33,795 nt of DNA from the NCBI GenBank assembly GCA_020443005.1, contig JAGRJA010000398.1, positions 1-33,795 of the forward strand, in the 5' to 3' direction. The DNA comes from Pseudomonadales bacterium (GTDB lineage: Bacteria > Pseudomonadota > Gammaproteobacteria > Pseudomonadales > UBA7239). Positions 1 to 8,044 of the stretch are shown one piece after another; position 1 is the first letter of the stretch; the number at the start of each line of letters is the position of its first letter. Position numbers and translations under genes: made by a program. Under the pieces are notes generated by a model. That model searched no databases. It worked only from the letters and a program-made list of their open reading frames with translations, and was not told where the DNA came from.

Positions 1-2038
1 CGACAATTCTGTCGCCGTCACCATCAAGGGCAATACCGAGGTCGGCGTTTTCAGCCTTGACCTTTTCAACAAGGTCATCCAGGTTTGACAACAGACTGGG
101 GTCGGGATCGTGGTTAGGAAAGGATCCATCCACTGTGCAGTAGAGCGGCACAACCTCACAACCAAGTTCCTCAAGAAGTTTGGGAGCAAAGTCACCGGCA
201 ATGCCGTTTGCACAATCAATCACCACCTTCAGGTTACCTGAAAGTGCAATATCGGCAGCAATTTGATCCATGTAGGCACTGTTGATATTCAGCGTTTTAA
301 GCGTACCAGAGCCGCTGTTGATGTTGCCGCTTTCAATGCGTTGGCGAATATTCTGAATGTCGTTACTGGCGAGGGTTCTGCCGCAAATCACAATTTTGAA
401 GCCGTTGTCTTCGGCAGGGTTGTGGCTGGCAGTTACCATGACTCCCGACATGGTGGTAGTGGTGGTGGTAGTGAAGTACATGAGCGGTGTAGTCACTTTG
501 CCAATATCTTCCACATCGCAACCCGTGCTGATGATGCCCTTGATTAAATGCTCCTTGATGCGGGGTGTGCTCAAACGGCCATCGCCGCCGACGGCGATAA
601 CTTTTTCACCTTTTGAAAGAGCTTCGCTGCCAATAGCCTGGCCAATGGCGTAGGCATCATCATTGCCGATAAACCGGTCGGCATTGCCGCGAATATCGTA
701 GTCGCGGAAAATAGTCGGGTTGATGGAGCGACCTTGCCGGCTTGCCGGGGCTGGCGCAGCAGGGGCGGCGGGTGCTATCTTTTCGGATTTTTCCGCGGCG
801 GGCGTGTTTGCAGTTGCTGTGGAATCACTGGCCTCCATGGAGAAAATGTCACCGCTGTCAAATTCTTCGGGCAGTGAATCGTCAAGGTTGAGGATATCAC
901 TTAAATCCTCCATGTCATCCAGTTCGGCGGAGTCTTCAGTTTCTGCTACATCCAGCATGTCGTTGTGCTGGAATATAGGGGAAGCGATGGAAGCATCTTC
1001 CAGCTTTTGCCTTCTTTTCAGTTCTTCTTCTGCTTCCTCCTCGATGGATTTTTCGATTTTCTCAACTTTGCTGATGGATTTCGCAGAGGCAATTTGGATA
1101 GGCGCAACTTCTGTTCGCAATTTGCTGGATAGTTGCTGGAAGAACCGCTGCAAGATAACCATCAGGATAATCAAATAGAGGGCGATGCTGGCAGCCAGCA
1201 CCATGGGAGAGCTGACAGACATGTGTTTCAGTTTGGGGGAAGGTGTCAGCAGCACTGTCCAGTGAGAATCAGCAACACTCGCATTGACGCCTGATTTCAG
1301 GTTGTTTTCCGGTTTGGCTTTCCCTGTTGTCAGTACTACCCGGGCTTCACCTCCCGGAAATTGCTGGATCAGTGTAGTGTCGCCCATTTCGGGGTCCAGA
1401 GATAATAGCGGTTGCTTTAACAGGTCAATGCGGTAGGAAATGAAGAGTGTACCGGCAATCGCTTTGAAAGACTGTTCGCTCATGATGGGCGTGGCCATGT
1501 TGAGAAACCAGGTGCCATCGCGCTCAATGGCTTCAGGAATAAAAGTCTCCTTGCGTTCGATTTTCCTGACCATGCTTAATTCTGAAAAACTGAGGATAAA
1601 GTCATCTGCCAGACCTGCAGGAATGATAAATACCTTCTCCGCATAGGGCATTTCGCTTTGCAGCTTTTCTGCCTGCAGCAGGGCCTCGGGATAATTGCGC
1701 TGATCCAGTGCAGAAACAATATTTGTACTGGCTGCCATATCCTGCATATGCGCCGAGAGTATTCTGATATGTGTCTGGAGTGAGCTCGCCTGAGCTTTAG
1801 CCAGTTCACTGGAAAGTTTATCGGTAAAATTATTGTTGATCTGGATAACAAAAAGGAAATAAAGCGCTGCTGTCATCGCTGCTGTGAGTAATGTCAGCAT
1901 GCCCAGCATGTTATAAAAAGATTTGCGGGCTTCTTTTTTTATCACATTCTCATCACCCGCAATGGGTGCTGTAGCTTTTGGGCTAGCGGGTTTTTGTGGT
2001 TCCGCATTTTCGGGTTGCTTTTTTTTGCCGAGTTTCAC
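1..2038 (-). CDS. algC: Phosphomannomutase/phosphoglucomutase, long AlgC form (3' end outside window)
   Basis: Interconverts mannose- or glucose-6-phosphate and the 1-phosphates for exopolysaccharide and LPS sugar nucleotides. About 679 codons are visible. A GTG start at 2038 is chosen because an in-frame TAA lies two codons upstream and an AGGAAGG ribosome site (2047-2053) sits 8 bases before it. Residues 1-40 are charged and Pro/Ala-rich. A membrane segment follows at about 44-64, then a roughly 210-residue probably extracytoplasmic region, a second membrane segment at about 279-300, and an acidic Ala/Pro-rich linker. The mutase domain begins near 'PTIFRDYDIRG'. The phosphoserine motif TASHNP (Ser538) and the metal loop DGDGDR at the window edge are intact. 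Long membrane-anchored AlgC forms are known in pseudomonads. Seven consecutive Thr codons lie just before the active-site loop. The gene follows coaBC by 24 bp, probably in one operon. Confidence 0.93.
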   Translation of the reverse strand, partial: MKLGKKKQPENAEPQKPASPKATAPIAGDENVIKKEARKSFYNMLGMLTLLTAAMTAALYFLFVIQINNNFTDKLSSELAKAQASSLQTHIRILSAHMQDMAASTNIVSALDQRNYPEALLQAEKLQSEMPYAEKVFIIPAGLADDFILSFSELSMVRKIERKETFIPEAIERDGTWFLNMATPIMSEQSFKAIAGTLFISYRIDLLKQPLLSLDPEMGDTTLIQQFPGGEARVVLTTGKAKPENNLKSGVNASVADSHWTVLLTPSPKLKHMSVSSPMVLAASIALYLIILMVILQRFFQQLSSKLRTEVAPIQIASAKSISKVEKIEKSIEEEAEEELKRRQKLEDASIASPIFQHNDMLDVAETEDSAELDDMEDLSDILNLDDSLPEEFDSGDIFSMEASDSTATANTPAAEKSEKIAPAAPAAPAPASRQGRSINPTIFRDYDIRGNADRFIGNDDAYAIGQAIGSEALSKGEKVIAVGGDGRLSTPRIKEHLIKGIISTGCDVEDIGKVTTPLMYFTTTTTTTMSGVMVTASHNPAEDNGFKIVICGRTLASNDIQNIRQRIESGNINSGSGTLKTLNINSAYMDQIAADIALSGNLKVVIDCANGIAGDFAPKLLEELGCEVVPLYCTVDGSFPNHDPDPSLLSNLDDLVEKVKAENADLGIALDGDGDRIV
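452..472 (-). repeat. Run of seven Thr codons (ACY) inside algC
   Basis: Seven consecutive ACC/ACT codons in the algC reading frame give a heptathreonine run ending ten residues before the catalytic serine of the SHNP loop. Other AlgC-type enzymes I recall have a mixed-sequence helix end and turn at this point. The codons vary between ACC and ACT, so this is an imperfect trinucleotide repeat. Length change by one codon would keep the frame. Confidence 0.85.
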
Positions 2039-2062
2039 TGTTTATGCCTTCCTGAAAAAAGG

Positions 2063-3259
2063 TTAACGCAATTGTTTGCTTACGAGGTTGATGATGGCGA
2101 TAGCCAGTTTCTTTTTGCTGGTGACAGGAAAGGATTCATTCCCGTCTTTCCAGATTACTGTTACTGCATTGTTTTCGCTGTTAAATCCGGTTTCAGTACC
2201 GGAAACATCATTGGCAATGATCATATCAAGATTTTTCTGCAGGAGTTTGGTTTTTGCATATTCAATCAGGTTTTCGGTTTCAGCGGCAAATCCAACGGTG
2301 TAGGGTTTTGTTTCGAGCGAGGCCACATCACGAACGATGTCAGGATTCTTTACCAATGTAATTTGCAGGGTGTCGTCAGTTGTTTTCTTGATTTTTTGAT
2401 CAGAAAAGATGGCGGGACGATAATCGGCAACAGCAGCGGTGGCAATAAACACATCTGCCTTGTCGGCGAGATTGAGTGATTCGCGGTGCATATCGAGTGC
2501 TGAAACCACATTGACGACCCTTGCCTTTGCAGGGTGGGTGATATTCGTTGGCCCTGTGATCAGCCAGGTTTCCGCGCCAGCATCAATACTGGCCTGTGCC
2601 AGCGCATACCCCATTTTCCCGGAGCTTTGGTTGCTGATATAGCGCACCGGGTCAAGCGCCTCCCGCGTTGGTCCGGCCGTGATGACGACCTTTTTCCCCT
2701 GTAAATGACCTGTTTCGAATAATTTGCAGGACAAATCGGCGATTTCCTCCGGTTCCAGCATGCGCCCCGGGCCTGTGTCACCACAAGCCTGTATGCCGTT
2801 TGCCGGGCCAAAAACCCGGATGCCGCGGGCAATGAGCGTCTCCAGATTGGTTTGTGTGGCGGGCGATGCCCACATTTGCTGGTTCATGGCCGGCGCAATG
2901 GCAATGGGTGACGGGCTGGCCAGACAAAGTGTTTGCAGCAGGTTGCCGGCTTCGCCATTCGCCAGTCTGGCAATGAAGTCTGCGCTTGCCGGCGCAATGA
3001 TAATGGCATCTGCCCAGCGTGCGAGCTCGATATGACCCATCGCTGCTTCTGCGTCAGCATCGAGTAACGCCAGGTGAACCGGTTTGCCCGATAGGGCTTG
3101 CAGGGTAAGCGGGGTGATAAACTCGGTTGCTCCCTTGGTCATTACAACACGAACATCGGCGCCTGCTGTTTGTAGCTTTCTCAGCAGCTCGGCGCTTTTA
3201 TAGGCGGCGATGCCGCCGGTAACGCCGAGAATGATTTGCCTGTTGAGCAGTGGTTTCAT
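2063..3259 (-). CDS. coaBC: Bifunctional phosphopantothenoylcysteine decarboxylase/phosphopantothenate-cysteine ligase
   Basis: Carries out two consecutive steps of coenzyme A synthesis: ligation of cysteine to 4'-phosphopantothenate (CoaB) and FMN-dependent decarboxylation to 4'-phosphopantetheine (CoaC). At 398 residues it has the usual fused length. The N-terminal CoaC half shows the flavoprotein start 'ILGVTGGIAAYKS', the catalytic His in 'GHIELARWAD', the PAMN motif and the substrate-flap Cys in 'ACGDTGPGRM'. The C-terminal CoaB half starts near 'KKVVITAGPTRE' and has the 'KIKK' lysines. ATG start at 3259. It is transcribed away from radC across a 119-bp gap that contains an inverted repeat, and it leads directly into algC. 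Confidence 0.97.
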   Translation of the reverse strand: MKPLLNRQIILGVTGGIAAYKSAELLRKLQTAGADVRVVMTKGATEFITPLTLQALSGKPVHLALLDADAEAAMGHIELARWADAIIIAPASADFIARLANGEAGNLLQTLCLASPSPIAIAPAMNQQMWASPATQTNLETLIARGIRVFGPANGIQACGDTGPGRMLEPEEIADLSCKLFETGHLQGKKVVITAGPTREALDPVRYISNQSSGKMGYALAQASIDAGAETWLITGPTNITHPAKARVVNVVSALDMHRESLNLADKADVFIATAAVADYRPAIFSDQKIKKTTDDTLQITLVKNPDIVRDVASLETKPYTVGFAAETENLIEYAKTKLLQKNLDMIIANDVSGTETGFNSENNAVTVIWKDGNESFPVTSKKKLAIAIINLVSKQLR

Positions 3260-3318
3260 GAGTGAGTTGGTGATTACTTCAAAAATTAGCGTTAAGATAA
3301 CACCGGATTGGAGAATTT

Positions 3319-3339
3319 CGAAACAAAATACTTGTTTCG
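3319..3339. promoter_or_regulatory. 21-bp perfect dyad between coaBC and radC (possible operator)
   Basis: CGAAACAA-AATAC-TTGTTTCG is a perfect 8-bp inverted repeat with a 5-bp spacer. It lies in the middle of the 119-bp gap between the divergent genes coaBC and radC, 40 bp before the radC start and 60 bp before the coaBC start. It has no T-tract, so a terminator is unlikely. The size and symmetry fit a dimeric repressor site, but I do not recognise the motif. Confidence 0.5.
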
Positions 3340-3378
3340 TATGTCTTTCAATAATCCTGTTTCCATAAGGAGGTGGAA

Positions 3379-4053
3379 ATGACGATCAAGGATTGGCCTG
3401 AAGCAGAGCGGCCAAGAGAAAAACTGCTGTTGAAAGGTGCGTCCTCGCTTTCGGATGCAGAGTTACTCGCGATTTTCCTGAGAACCGGTGTTGCCGGCAA
3501 GTCTGCTGTTGATCTGGCCCGAGAGTTGTTGGTTACTTTTGGTGGGCTTCGTCCTTTACTGGAAGCTGACCTTGAGTGTTTTTCGAAAGCCAGAGGCTTG
3601 GGGACCGCCAAGTTTTCCCAGTTACAGGCCGTGCTGGAAATGGCGCGACGCCATCTGCTGGAAACACTGCAAAGAGAGGGTGCCCTGTCCAGCCCCCTGC
3701 AGGTCAGGCAATACCTTGCATCACGGATGAGAGCGTATCACCGGGAAGTTTTTCTGTGCCTTTATCTGGATAATCGTCACAGGGTCATAGCCTGTGAGGA
3801 ATTGTTTTTTGGAACCATTGACAGTGCGAGTGTTTATCCCAGAGAAGTTGTAAAGTCAGCCTTGCAGCACAATGCTGCTGCAGTCATTTTTTCGCATAAC
3901 CACCCATCCGGGCTTGCGGAGCCGAGTGCAGCAGACAGACATATTACCCGGAAGCTGATCGATGCTCTGGCGTTGGTTGATATACGCGTACTTGATCATA
4001 TGGTAATAGGGGACGGGCAAATTGTGTCATTTGCCGAGCGGGGGTATTTATAG
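3379..4053 (+). CDS. radC: RadC-family JAB/MPN domain protein
   Basis: A member of the RadC family (UPF0758). The family was once linked to DNA repair but its role is unproven. The 224-residue product has an N-terminal UPF0758 helical/HhH region ('LSDAELLAIFLRTG') and a C-terminal JAMM metal site reading HNHPSG-x7-D ('FSHNHPSGLAEPSAAD'), so the predicted metalloprotease-like site is complete. The ATG at 3379 is preferred because AAGGAGG at 3367-3373 sits 5 bases upstream. An in-frame GTG at 3373 lies inside that ribosome site. It is divergent from coaBC, the arrangement seen in many gammaproteobacteria. Confidence 0.95.
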   Translation: MTIKDWPEAERPREKLLLKGASSLSDAELLAIFLRTGVAGKSAVDLARELLVTFGGLRPLLEADLECFSKARGLGTAKFSQLQAVLEMARRHLLETLQREGALSSPLQVRQYLASRMRAYHREVFLCLYLDNRHRVIACEELFFGTIDSASVYPREVVKSALQHNAAAVIFSHNHPSGLAEPSAADRHITRKLIDALALVDIRVLDHMVIGDGQIVSFAERGYL

Positions 4054-4080
4054 GAATGCTGAGGCCTGATTTGTTTTTTC

Positions 4081-4109
4081 TTGCTATCGTCATTGGCTTC
4101 TGGTATAAA
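4081..4109 (+). promoter_or_regulatory. Sigma-70-type promoter for rpmB-rpmG
   Basis: TTGCTA at 4081-4086, a 17-bp spacer and TATAAA at 4104-4109 match the consensus well. The start site would be near 4116, giving a leader of about 140 nt before rpmB. It is placed just after radC, so the ribosomal protein genes can be transcribed independently. Confidence 0.6.
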
Positions 4110-4257
4110 ACGCGGCTCTTTTTTTGAAGTTTCTTTGTTGAAGCTTCGAGGCTTGTCTTCCGTAATGCCGGGCCTGTTTTTCAGGGTTTCATGGTCATCG
4201 GCAAGCGCAAGCGGGTTAAGCGGGGTTTCCCCAAAACGAATTGTAATAGGTAAAATC

Positions 4258-4494
4258 ATGTCCAGAGTTTGTCAGGTTACCGGAAAACGACCCATGTCCG
4301 GCAATAATGTATCCCATGCAAAGAATCACACGCGCCGTCGTTTTCTGCCCAATTTGCATCAGCATCGCTTTTGGGTTGAGTCTGAAAAGCGCTTTGTTAA
4401 ATTGAGAGTATCTGCAAAGGGAATGCGTATCATCGATAAGAAGGGTATTGAACAGGTTCTGGTTGACCTGCGTGCCCGTGGCGAGAAATTCTAG
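4258..4494 (+). CDS. rpmB: Large-subunit ribosomal protein bL28
   Basis: A 78-residue protein beginning 'MSRVCQVTGKRPMSGNNVSH', the typical bL28 N-terminus, with the conserved basic segment 'NHTRRRFLPNLHQHRFW'. It has usual bacterial length and lacks the CxxC zinc pair found in some L28 forms. The ATG at 4258 begins the family's standard N-terminus, although the frame is open further upstream. It is followed 11 bp later by rpmG, as in most gammaproteobacteria. Confidence 0.98.
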   Translation: MSRVCQVTGKRPMSGNNVSHAKNHTRRRFLPNLHQHRFWVESEKRFVKLRVSAKGMRIIDKKGIEQVLVDLRARGEKF

Positions 4495-4505
4495 GAGTAA
4501 ATGTT

Positions 4506-4673
4506 ATGGCTAAAAGCGCACGCGAAAAAATAAGGTTGGTATCTTCTGCGGGTACCGGGCATTTTTACACGACAGATAAAAACAAACGCAACATGCCTGA
4601 AAAAATGGAGATCAGTAAGTATGATCCGGTTGTACGCAAGCATGTTATGTACAAGGAAGCCAAGATCAAGTAA
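4506..4673 (+). CDS. rpmG: Large-subunit ribosomal protein bL33
   Basis: A 55-residue basic protein starting 'MAKSAREKIRLVSSAGTGHF' and ending 'YKEAKIK', with the bL33 core 'YTTDKNKRNMPEKMEISKYDP'-type sequence. The zinc-binding cysteines of C+ L33 forms are absent, so this is the zinc-free type. The ribosome site GGAG at 4494-4497 lies at the rpmB stop, 8 bases before the ATG. It is the second gene of the rpmB-rpmG operon and is followed by a strong terminator. Confidence 0.97.
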   Translation: MAKSAREKIRLVSSAGTGHFYTTDKNKRNMPEKMEISKYDPVVRKHVMYKEAKIK

Positions 4674-4692
4674 TTTCCTGCAGAATGAAAAA

Positions 4693-4719
4693 GCCCGGCA
4701 GTTGCCGGGTTTTTTTTTT
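4693..4719 (+). terminator. Rho-independent terminator after rpmG
   Basis: CCCGGC-AGTT-GCCGGG hairpin at 4694-4709 followed directly by ten T residues (4710-4719), 20 bp after the rpmG stop codon. Confidence 0.93.
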
Positions 4720-4779
4720 GAGGAGCGAAAGTTGACTGAGAGTAGTTTGATGAAAAAACCGTCGTGAGGCAGTCATTGC

Positions 4780-5592
4780 ATGCCCGAGTTACCTGAAGTA
4801 GAAACTACCCGTCGTGGGCTTGAACCGCATTTGCTGGGTTGCAAGGTCAACGCAGTCAGGGTTTTTAACAACAAGCTTCGCTGGCCTGTAACGCCCGGTT
4901 TATCAGTCTTGCTGAATGAATTGACACTGCTTGCACTTGAGCGCAGGGGAAAATACCTCTTGTTTCGGTTCTCTGGGGGCAGCCTTTTGGTGCATCTGGG
5001 TATGTCAGGCAGTTTGCGACTGGTGGATAACAGCGAGCCTCTGAAAAAACACGATCATGTTGAGGTTACTTTCGATCGCTTTGTCATGCGTTTCAATGAC
5101 CCTCGGCGTTTTGGCGCTGTGCTTTGGGTGGAAGGTGACCCTTCGGTACATAAACTGCTGGCCTCATTAGGGCCTGAGCCCCTGTCAGAACATTTTTCCG
5201 GAGACTACCTGTTCGAGCTTTCCAGAAAGCGAACTTTACCGGTGAAAAGCTTTTTGATGGATAGTCGAGTTGTTGTGGGTGTTGGTAATATCTATGCGAA
5301 CGAGGCGTTGTTTGCTACGGGTATTCACCCGCTGAAACCTGCTGGAAAAATCACCAGAAAGCGATATACCCTGCTCGCAGAAGCGGTTGTCACCGTGCTT
5401 TGTAATGCAATCGGGTCAGGCGGAAGTACGCTCAGGGATTTTGTGAATCCGCAAGGGAAGCCAGGGTATTTTCAGCAAACCCTGAAAGTCTATGGTCGAG
5501 CAGGCTTGCCCTGTGTGGTTTGTGGCAGGCTGCTCAAGGATGTTCGGGTTGCCCAGCGAACCAGCGTATTTTGCCCTTCCTGCCAGAAATAA
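4780..5592 (+). CDS. mutM: Formamidopyrimidine-DNA glycosylase
   Basis: Base-excision repair enzyme that removes 8-oxoguanine and formamidopyrimidines and cuts the strand by beta/delta elimination. The 270-residue product begins 'MPELPEVETTRRGL', which supplies the catalytic Pro2 and Glu3. The conserved Lys is in 'RRGKYLLF', the H2TH region is in 'GVGNIYANEALF', and the C-terminal zinc finger has two Cys pairs ('CVVCGR' and 'CPSC'). It lies just after the rpmG terminator and convergent with ggt. The tails are only 24 bp apart, and the short CCGATTAATCGG palindrome between them lacks a T-tract. Confidence 0.97.
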   Translation: MPELPEVETTRRGLEPHLLGCKVNAVRVFNNKLRWPVTPGLSVLLNELTLLALERRGKYLLFRFSGGSLLVHLGMSGSLRLVDNSEPLKKHDHVEVTFDRFVMRFNDPRRFGAVLWVEGDPSVHKLLASLGPEPLSEHFSGDYLFELSRKRTLPVKSFLMDSRVVVGVGNIYANEALFATGIHPLKPAGKITRKRYTLLAEAVVTVLCNAIGSGGSTLRDFVNPQGKPGYFQQTLKVYGRAGLPCVVCGRLLKDVRVAQRTSVFCPSCQK

Positions 5593-5616
5593 GCCCCCCC
5601 CGATTAATCGGCCTTG

Positions 5617-7488
5617 TTATTCACCGAGGGCAAGGCCCTCCCTGCGGGGGTCGCTATAGCCTGTGTAAACTTGATGCTGTACACGAATAACATTGAGACC
5701 ACTGCTTTGTGCCCTGATGAGCGGCTTATGCTGCATTTTGATCAAAGCGGAGAGCAATGATGCCGAGTAGGGCGTTGAGCTGAACTCCAGTTCCACGGTG
5801 TCTTTGATCGCAATTACATGCGGGAGCTGCATAGCCTCATACGGGTCGATATGACGATCAATCACTCTTGTCAGGTGCAGTGCTGTGTAATCGATAATAC
5901 GGGCTCCGCCGGGGGAGCCGGTGATGAGGTAAGGTGATCCATCTTTTCTGAAAACCATTGTGGGCGACATGGAGCTGCGAGGCCGTTTCCCCGGTGCGGG
6001 CCGATTGGCAATGAGCCCGCCATGATCGTCAGTCGGCAGGAACGAAAAGTCGGTCAACTGATTGTTCAGGAGAAAGCCGTTAACCATCACCCGGGAGCCA
6101 AAGGCTGTTTCGATACTGCTGGTCATGCTGAGGGCGTTGCCATAACTGTCGATAATCGACAGTTGTGTTGTTGAGGGTAATTCCGGGTTAATGCCTTCAT
6201 TGACGACAAGGGGTTCCGCGCCAGGTTGGCCCGGGCCAGGAATTGCTGTTTTTCTGGCGGGGTTGATGAGCGAGGCCCGGGTCTGCAGATAAGGTTTGCT
6301 GATCAGCAGCTCGACAGGAACAGGCATGTCTGTCGGGTCGGCGATATAGGCATTCCTGTCGGCAAAAGCAAGCCGTGACGCTTCAATAAAATGATGGATG
6401 AAAATGTCTTCGTTCATGCTCGCCAGCGGAAAGTTTTCCAGAATGCCAAGAATAGACAGCACTGTGCTGCCACCCGATGAAGGCGGGGAGGCACCGCAGA
6501 CCCGGAATTCACGATAGTCCATGCACAGGGGAGCCCTTTCAAGACTTTTGTAATTTTCCAGATCCTGCAGTGTCATGCTGCTTTTTTTGTGCCCGGAAGC
6601 CTGGAGGGTATTGACGATGTTTTTTGCTATTTCACCGGTATAAAAAACTTCGACGCCATGATCAGCTATTAACTGGAGTGTGTTTGCGTAATCCGGGTTC
6701 TTCAGTAACGAGCCCACTTCAAGCGCCTGGCCATTCCTGAAAAAATATTGCGTAAAAGCATTGGGGGTGTTTGCCTGGGGTAAATTCTCCAGCAGGTAAT
6801 TAAGGCGCTGTGACACTTCGAAGCCTGAACGGGCAAGATGTATGGCGGGGTCAAACAGGGGTTGCCAGGGCATTTTTCCATGTTGTCTGTGGGCGTATTC
6901 CAGCATTCTCAGCACGCCGGGCACTCCGGTGGCGTGCCCGCCAACAACAGCATCCAGAAACGGCATGGCTTCATTGCCAGCAAGAAAGTGGCTGGCGTTT
7001 ATGTTGTGCGGAGCGGTTTCGCGACCGTCATAGTAATGCAGTTTTTTTTGGCTGGCATCAAAGTAGAGCAAGAAGGCTCCTCCACCGATACCTGATGACT
7101 GGGGCTCTGTGAGTCCGAGCACCATTTGTGCAGCAATGGCGGCGTCAATTGCGCTGCCACCCTTGGCCAGTATGTTGCTGGCCGCTGCTGTGGCATGGCG
7201 GTTGGCGGTAACGGCCATGTAGCGGGAACCTTCTGACCGGGCTGGAAGACCGGAGCGTGTACCGGAGTGGCTCTCGGGTGCGATGAAATCACCGGGCGTC
7301 GTTACGAATTGTAGCGCCGGGTTTTCACTGGCTGTGGCACAGAAGGCGAGTAGTGACAGGAGAAGCAGGAACAGGTGGGCAGCATTTTGTTGTCTTGCCA
7401 GACAGGAAAGGGCGAAAGGCCGTTTTTTGTTGATGCGCTTCGTGGCTGTTTTGAGAGGATGGGCAAAACAGTGAGAAGTTTGTATCAC
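5617..7488 (-). CDS. ggt: Gamma-glutamyltransferase (gamma-glutamyltranspeptidase)
   Basis: An exported Ntn-hydrolase that hydrolyses or transfers the gamma-glutamyl group of glutathione and related compounds. The 623-residue precursor has a hydrophobic export segment 'LFLLLLSLLAFCATAS' at about residues 40-55, preceded by an unusually long basic N-terminus. Conserved features are 'NILAKGGSAIDAAIA', 'EPQSSGIGGGAFLLY', the self-cleavage Thr in 'PSTTQLSIID' (Thr440, giving a 184-residue small subunit) and 'GSPGGARII'. The GTG start at 7488 is 5 bp after the coaD stop and has a poor ribosome site. A later non-AUG start would give a more normal signal peptide. It is probably co-transcribed with coaD. 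Confidence 0.95.
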   Translation of the reverse strand: MIQTSHCFAHPLKTATKRINKKRPFALSCLARQQNAAHLFLLLLSLLAFCATASENPALQFVTTPGDFIAPESHSGTRSGLPARSEGSRYMAVTANRHATAAASNILAKGGSAIDAAIAAQMVLGLTEPQSSGIGGGAFLLYFDASQKKLHYYDGRETAPHNINASHFLAGNEAMPFLDAVVGGHATGVPGVLRMLEYAHRQHGKMPWQPLFDPAIHLARSGFEVSQRLNYLLENLPQANTPNAFTQYFFRNGQALEVGSLLKNPDYANTLQLIADHGVEVFYTGEIAKNIVNTLQASGHKKSSMTLQDLENYKSLERAPLCMDYREFRVCGASPPSSGGSTVLSILGILENFPLASMNEDIFIHHFIEASRLAFADRNAYIADPTDMPVPVELLISKPYLQTRASLINPARKTAIPGPGQPGAEPLVVNEGINPELPSTTQLSIIDSYGNALSMTSSIETAFGSRVMVNGFLLNNQLTDFSFLPTDDHGGLIANRPAPGKRPRSSMSPTMVFRKDGSPYLITGSPGGARIIDYTALHLTRVIDRHIDPYEAMQLPHVIAIKDTVELEFSSTPYSASLLSALIKMQHKPLIRAQSSGLNVIRVQHQVYTGYSDPRREGLALGE

Positions 7489-7493
7489 CGTTG

Positions 7494-7982
7494 TTATCTC
7501 GTCTTTTCGCTGAACTTCCGGTTGAGGGCATCGACGACCAGAGGGTGGACAAAGTTGGAGACATCACCCCCCAGTGAGCCGATTTCCTTGACGAGACTTG
7601 ATGAAATGTAGGAGAGGTGGTCAGCGGGAGTCAGGAACAGGCTTTCGACATCGGGGCGTATAGCCCGGTTCATGTTGGCCAGCTGGAATTCGTACTCAAA
7701 ATCGGACACCGCCCGTAAACCACGCAGTATTCCCTGAGCGTTTTTCTGTTTCACGAAATCCACCAGCAGAATGTCAAAGCCGCAAACTTCGACATTGTCC
7801 AAATGGCTGAGAACCTCGCGTGTAAGATCAACGCGTTCATCGAGTGTGAACAGGGGGTGTTTTCTTTCACTGGAAGCAATGGCAATAATGACTTTGTCGA
7901 ACAGCTTGCAACCTCTTTCGACAAGATCGGTGTGACCGTTTGTGATGGGGTCGAAAGTTCCCGGATAAACTACTCGTCGCAT
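7494..7982 (-). CDS. coaD: Phosphopantetheine adenylyltransferase
   Basis: Fourth step of CoA synthesis: transfers AMP from ATP to 4'-phosphopantetheine. The 162-residue product has the nucleotidyltransferase motif 'YPGTFDPITNGH' (T/HxGH) at residues 6-17 and the C-terminal motif 'YISSSLVKEI'. Length and sequence are standard. With coaBC also in the window, two genes of the CoA pathway lie within 5 kb but in separate operons. It sits 62 bp after rsmD on the same strand and immediately before ggt. Confidence 0.98.
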   Translation of the reverse strand: MRRVVYPGTFDPITNGHTDLVERGCKLFDKVIIAIASSERKHPLFTLDERVDLTREVLSHLDNVEVCGFDILLVDFVKQKNAQGILRGLRAVSDFEYEFQLANMNRAIRPDVESLFLTPADHLSYISSSLVKEIGSLGGDVSNFVHPLVVDALNRKFSEKTR

Positions 7983-8044
7983 GCTGAGGGCTCGAAAGTA
8001 TTAAAGGCGGATGATATTAAAGTATTTGCAACGCGAGCTCAAAA

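Noticed and set aside
720..1178. 152-codon Ser-rich plus-strand frame over algC
   Set aside because: Antisense of the algC linker; no independent start signal.
5600..5611. CCGATTAATCGG palindrome between mutM and ggt as a terminator
   Set aside because: Six-base arms with no loop and no T-tract on either strand; too weak to call.
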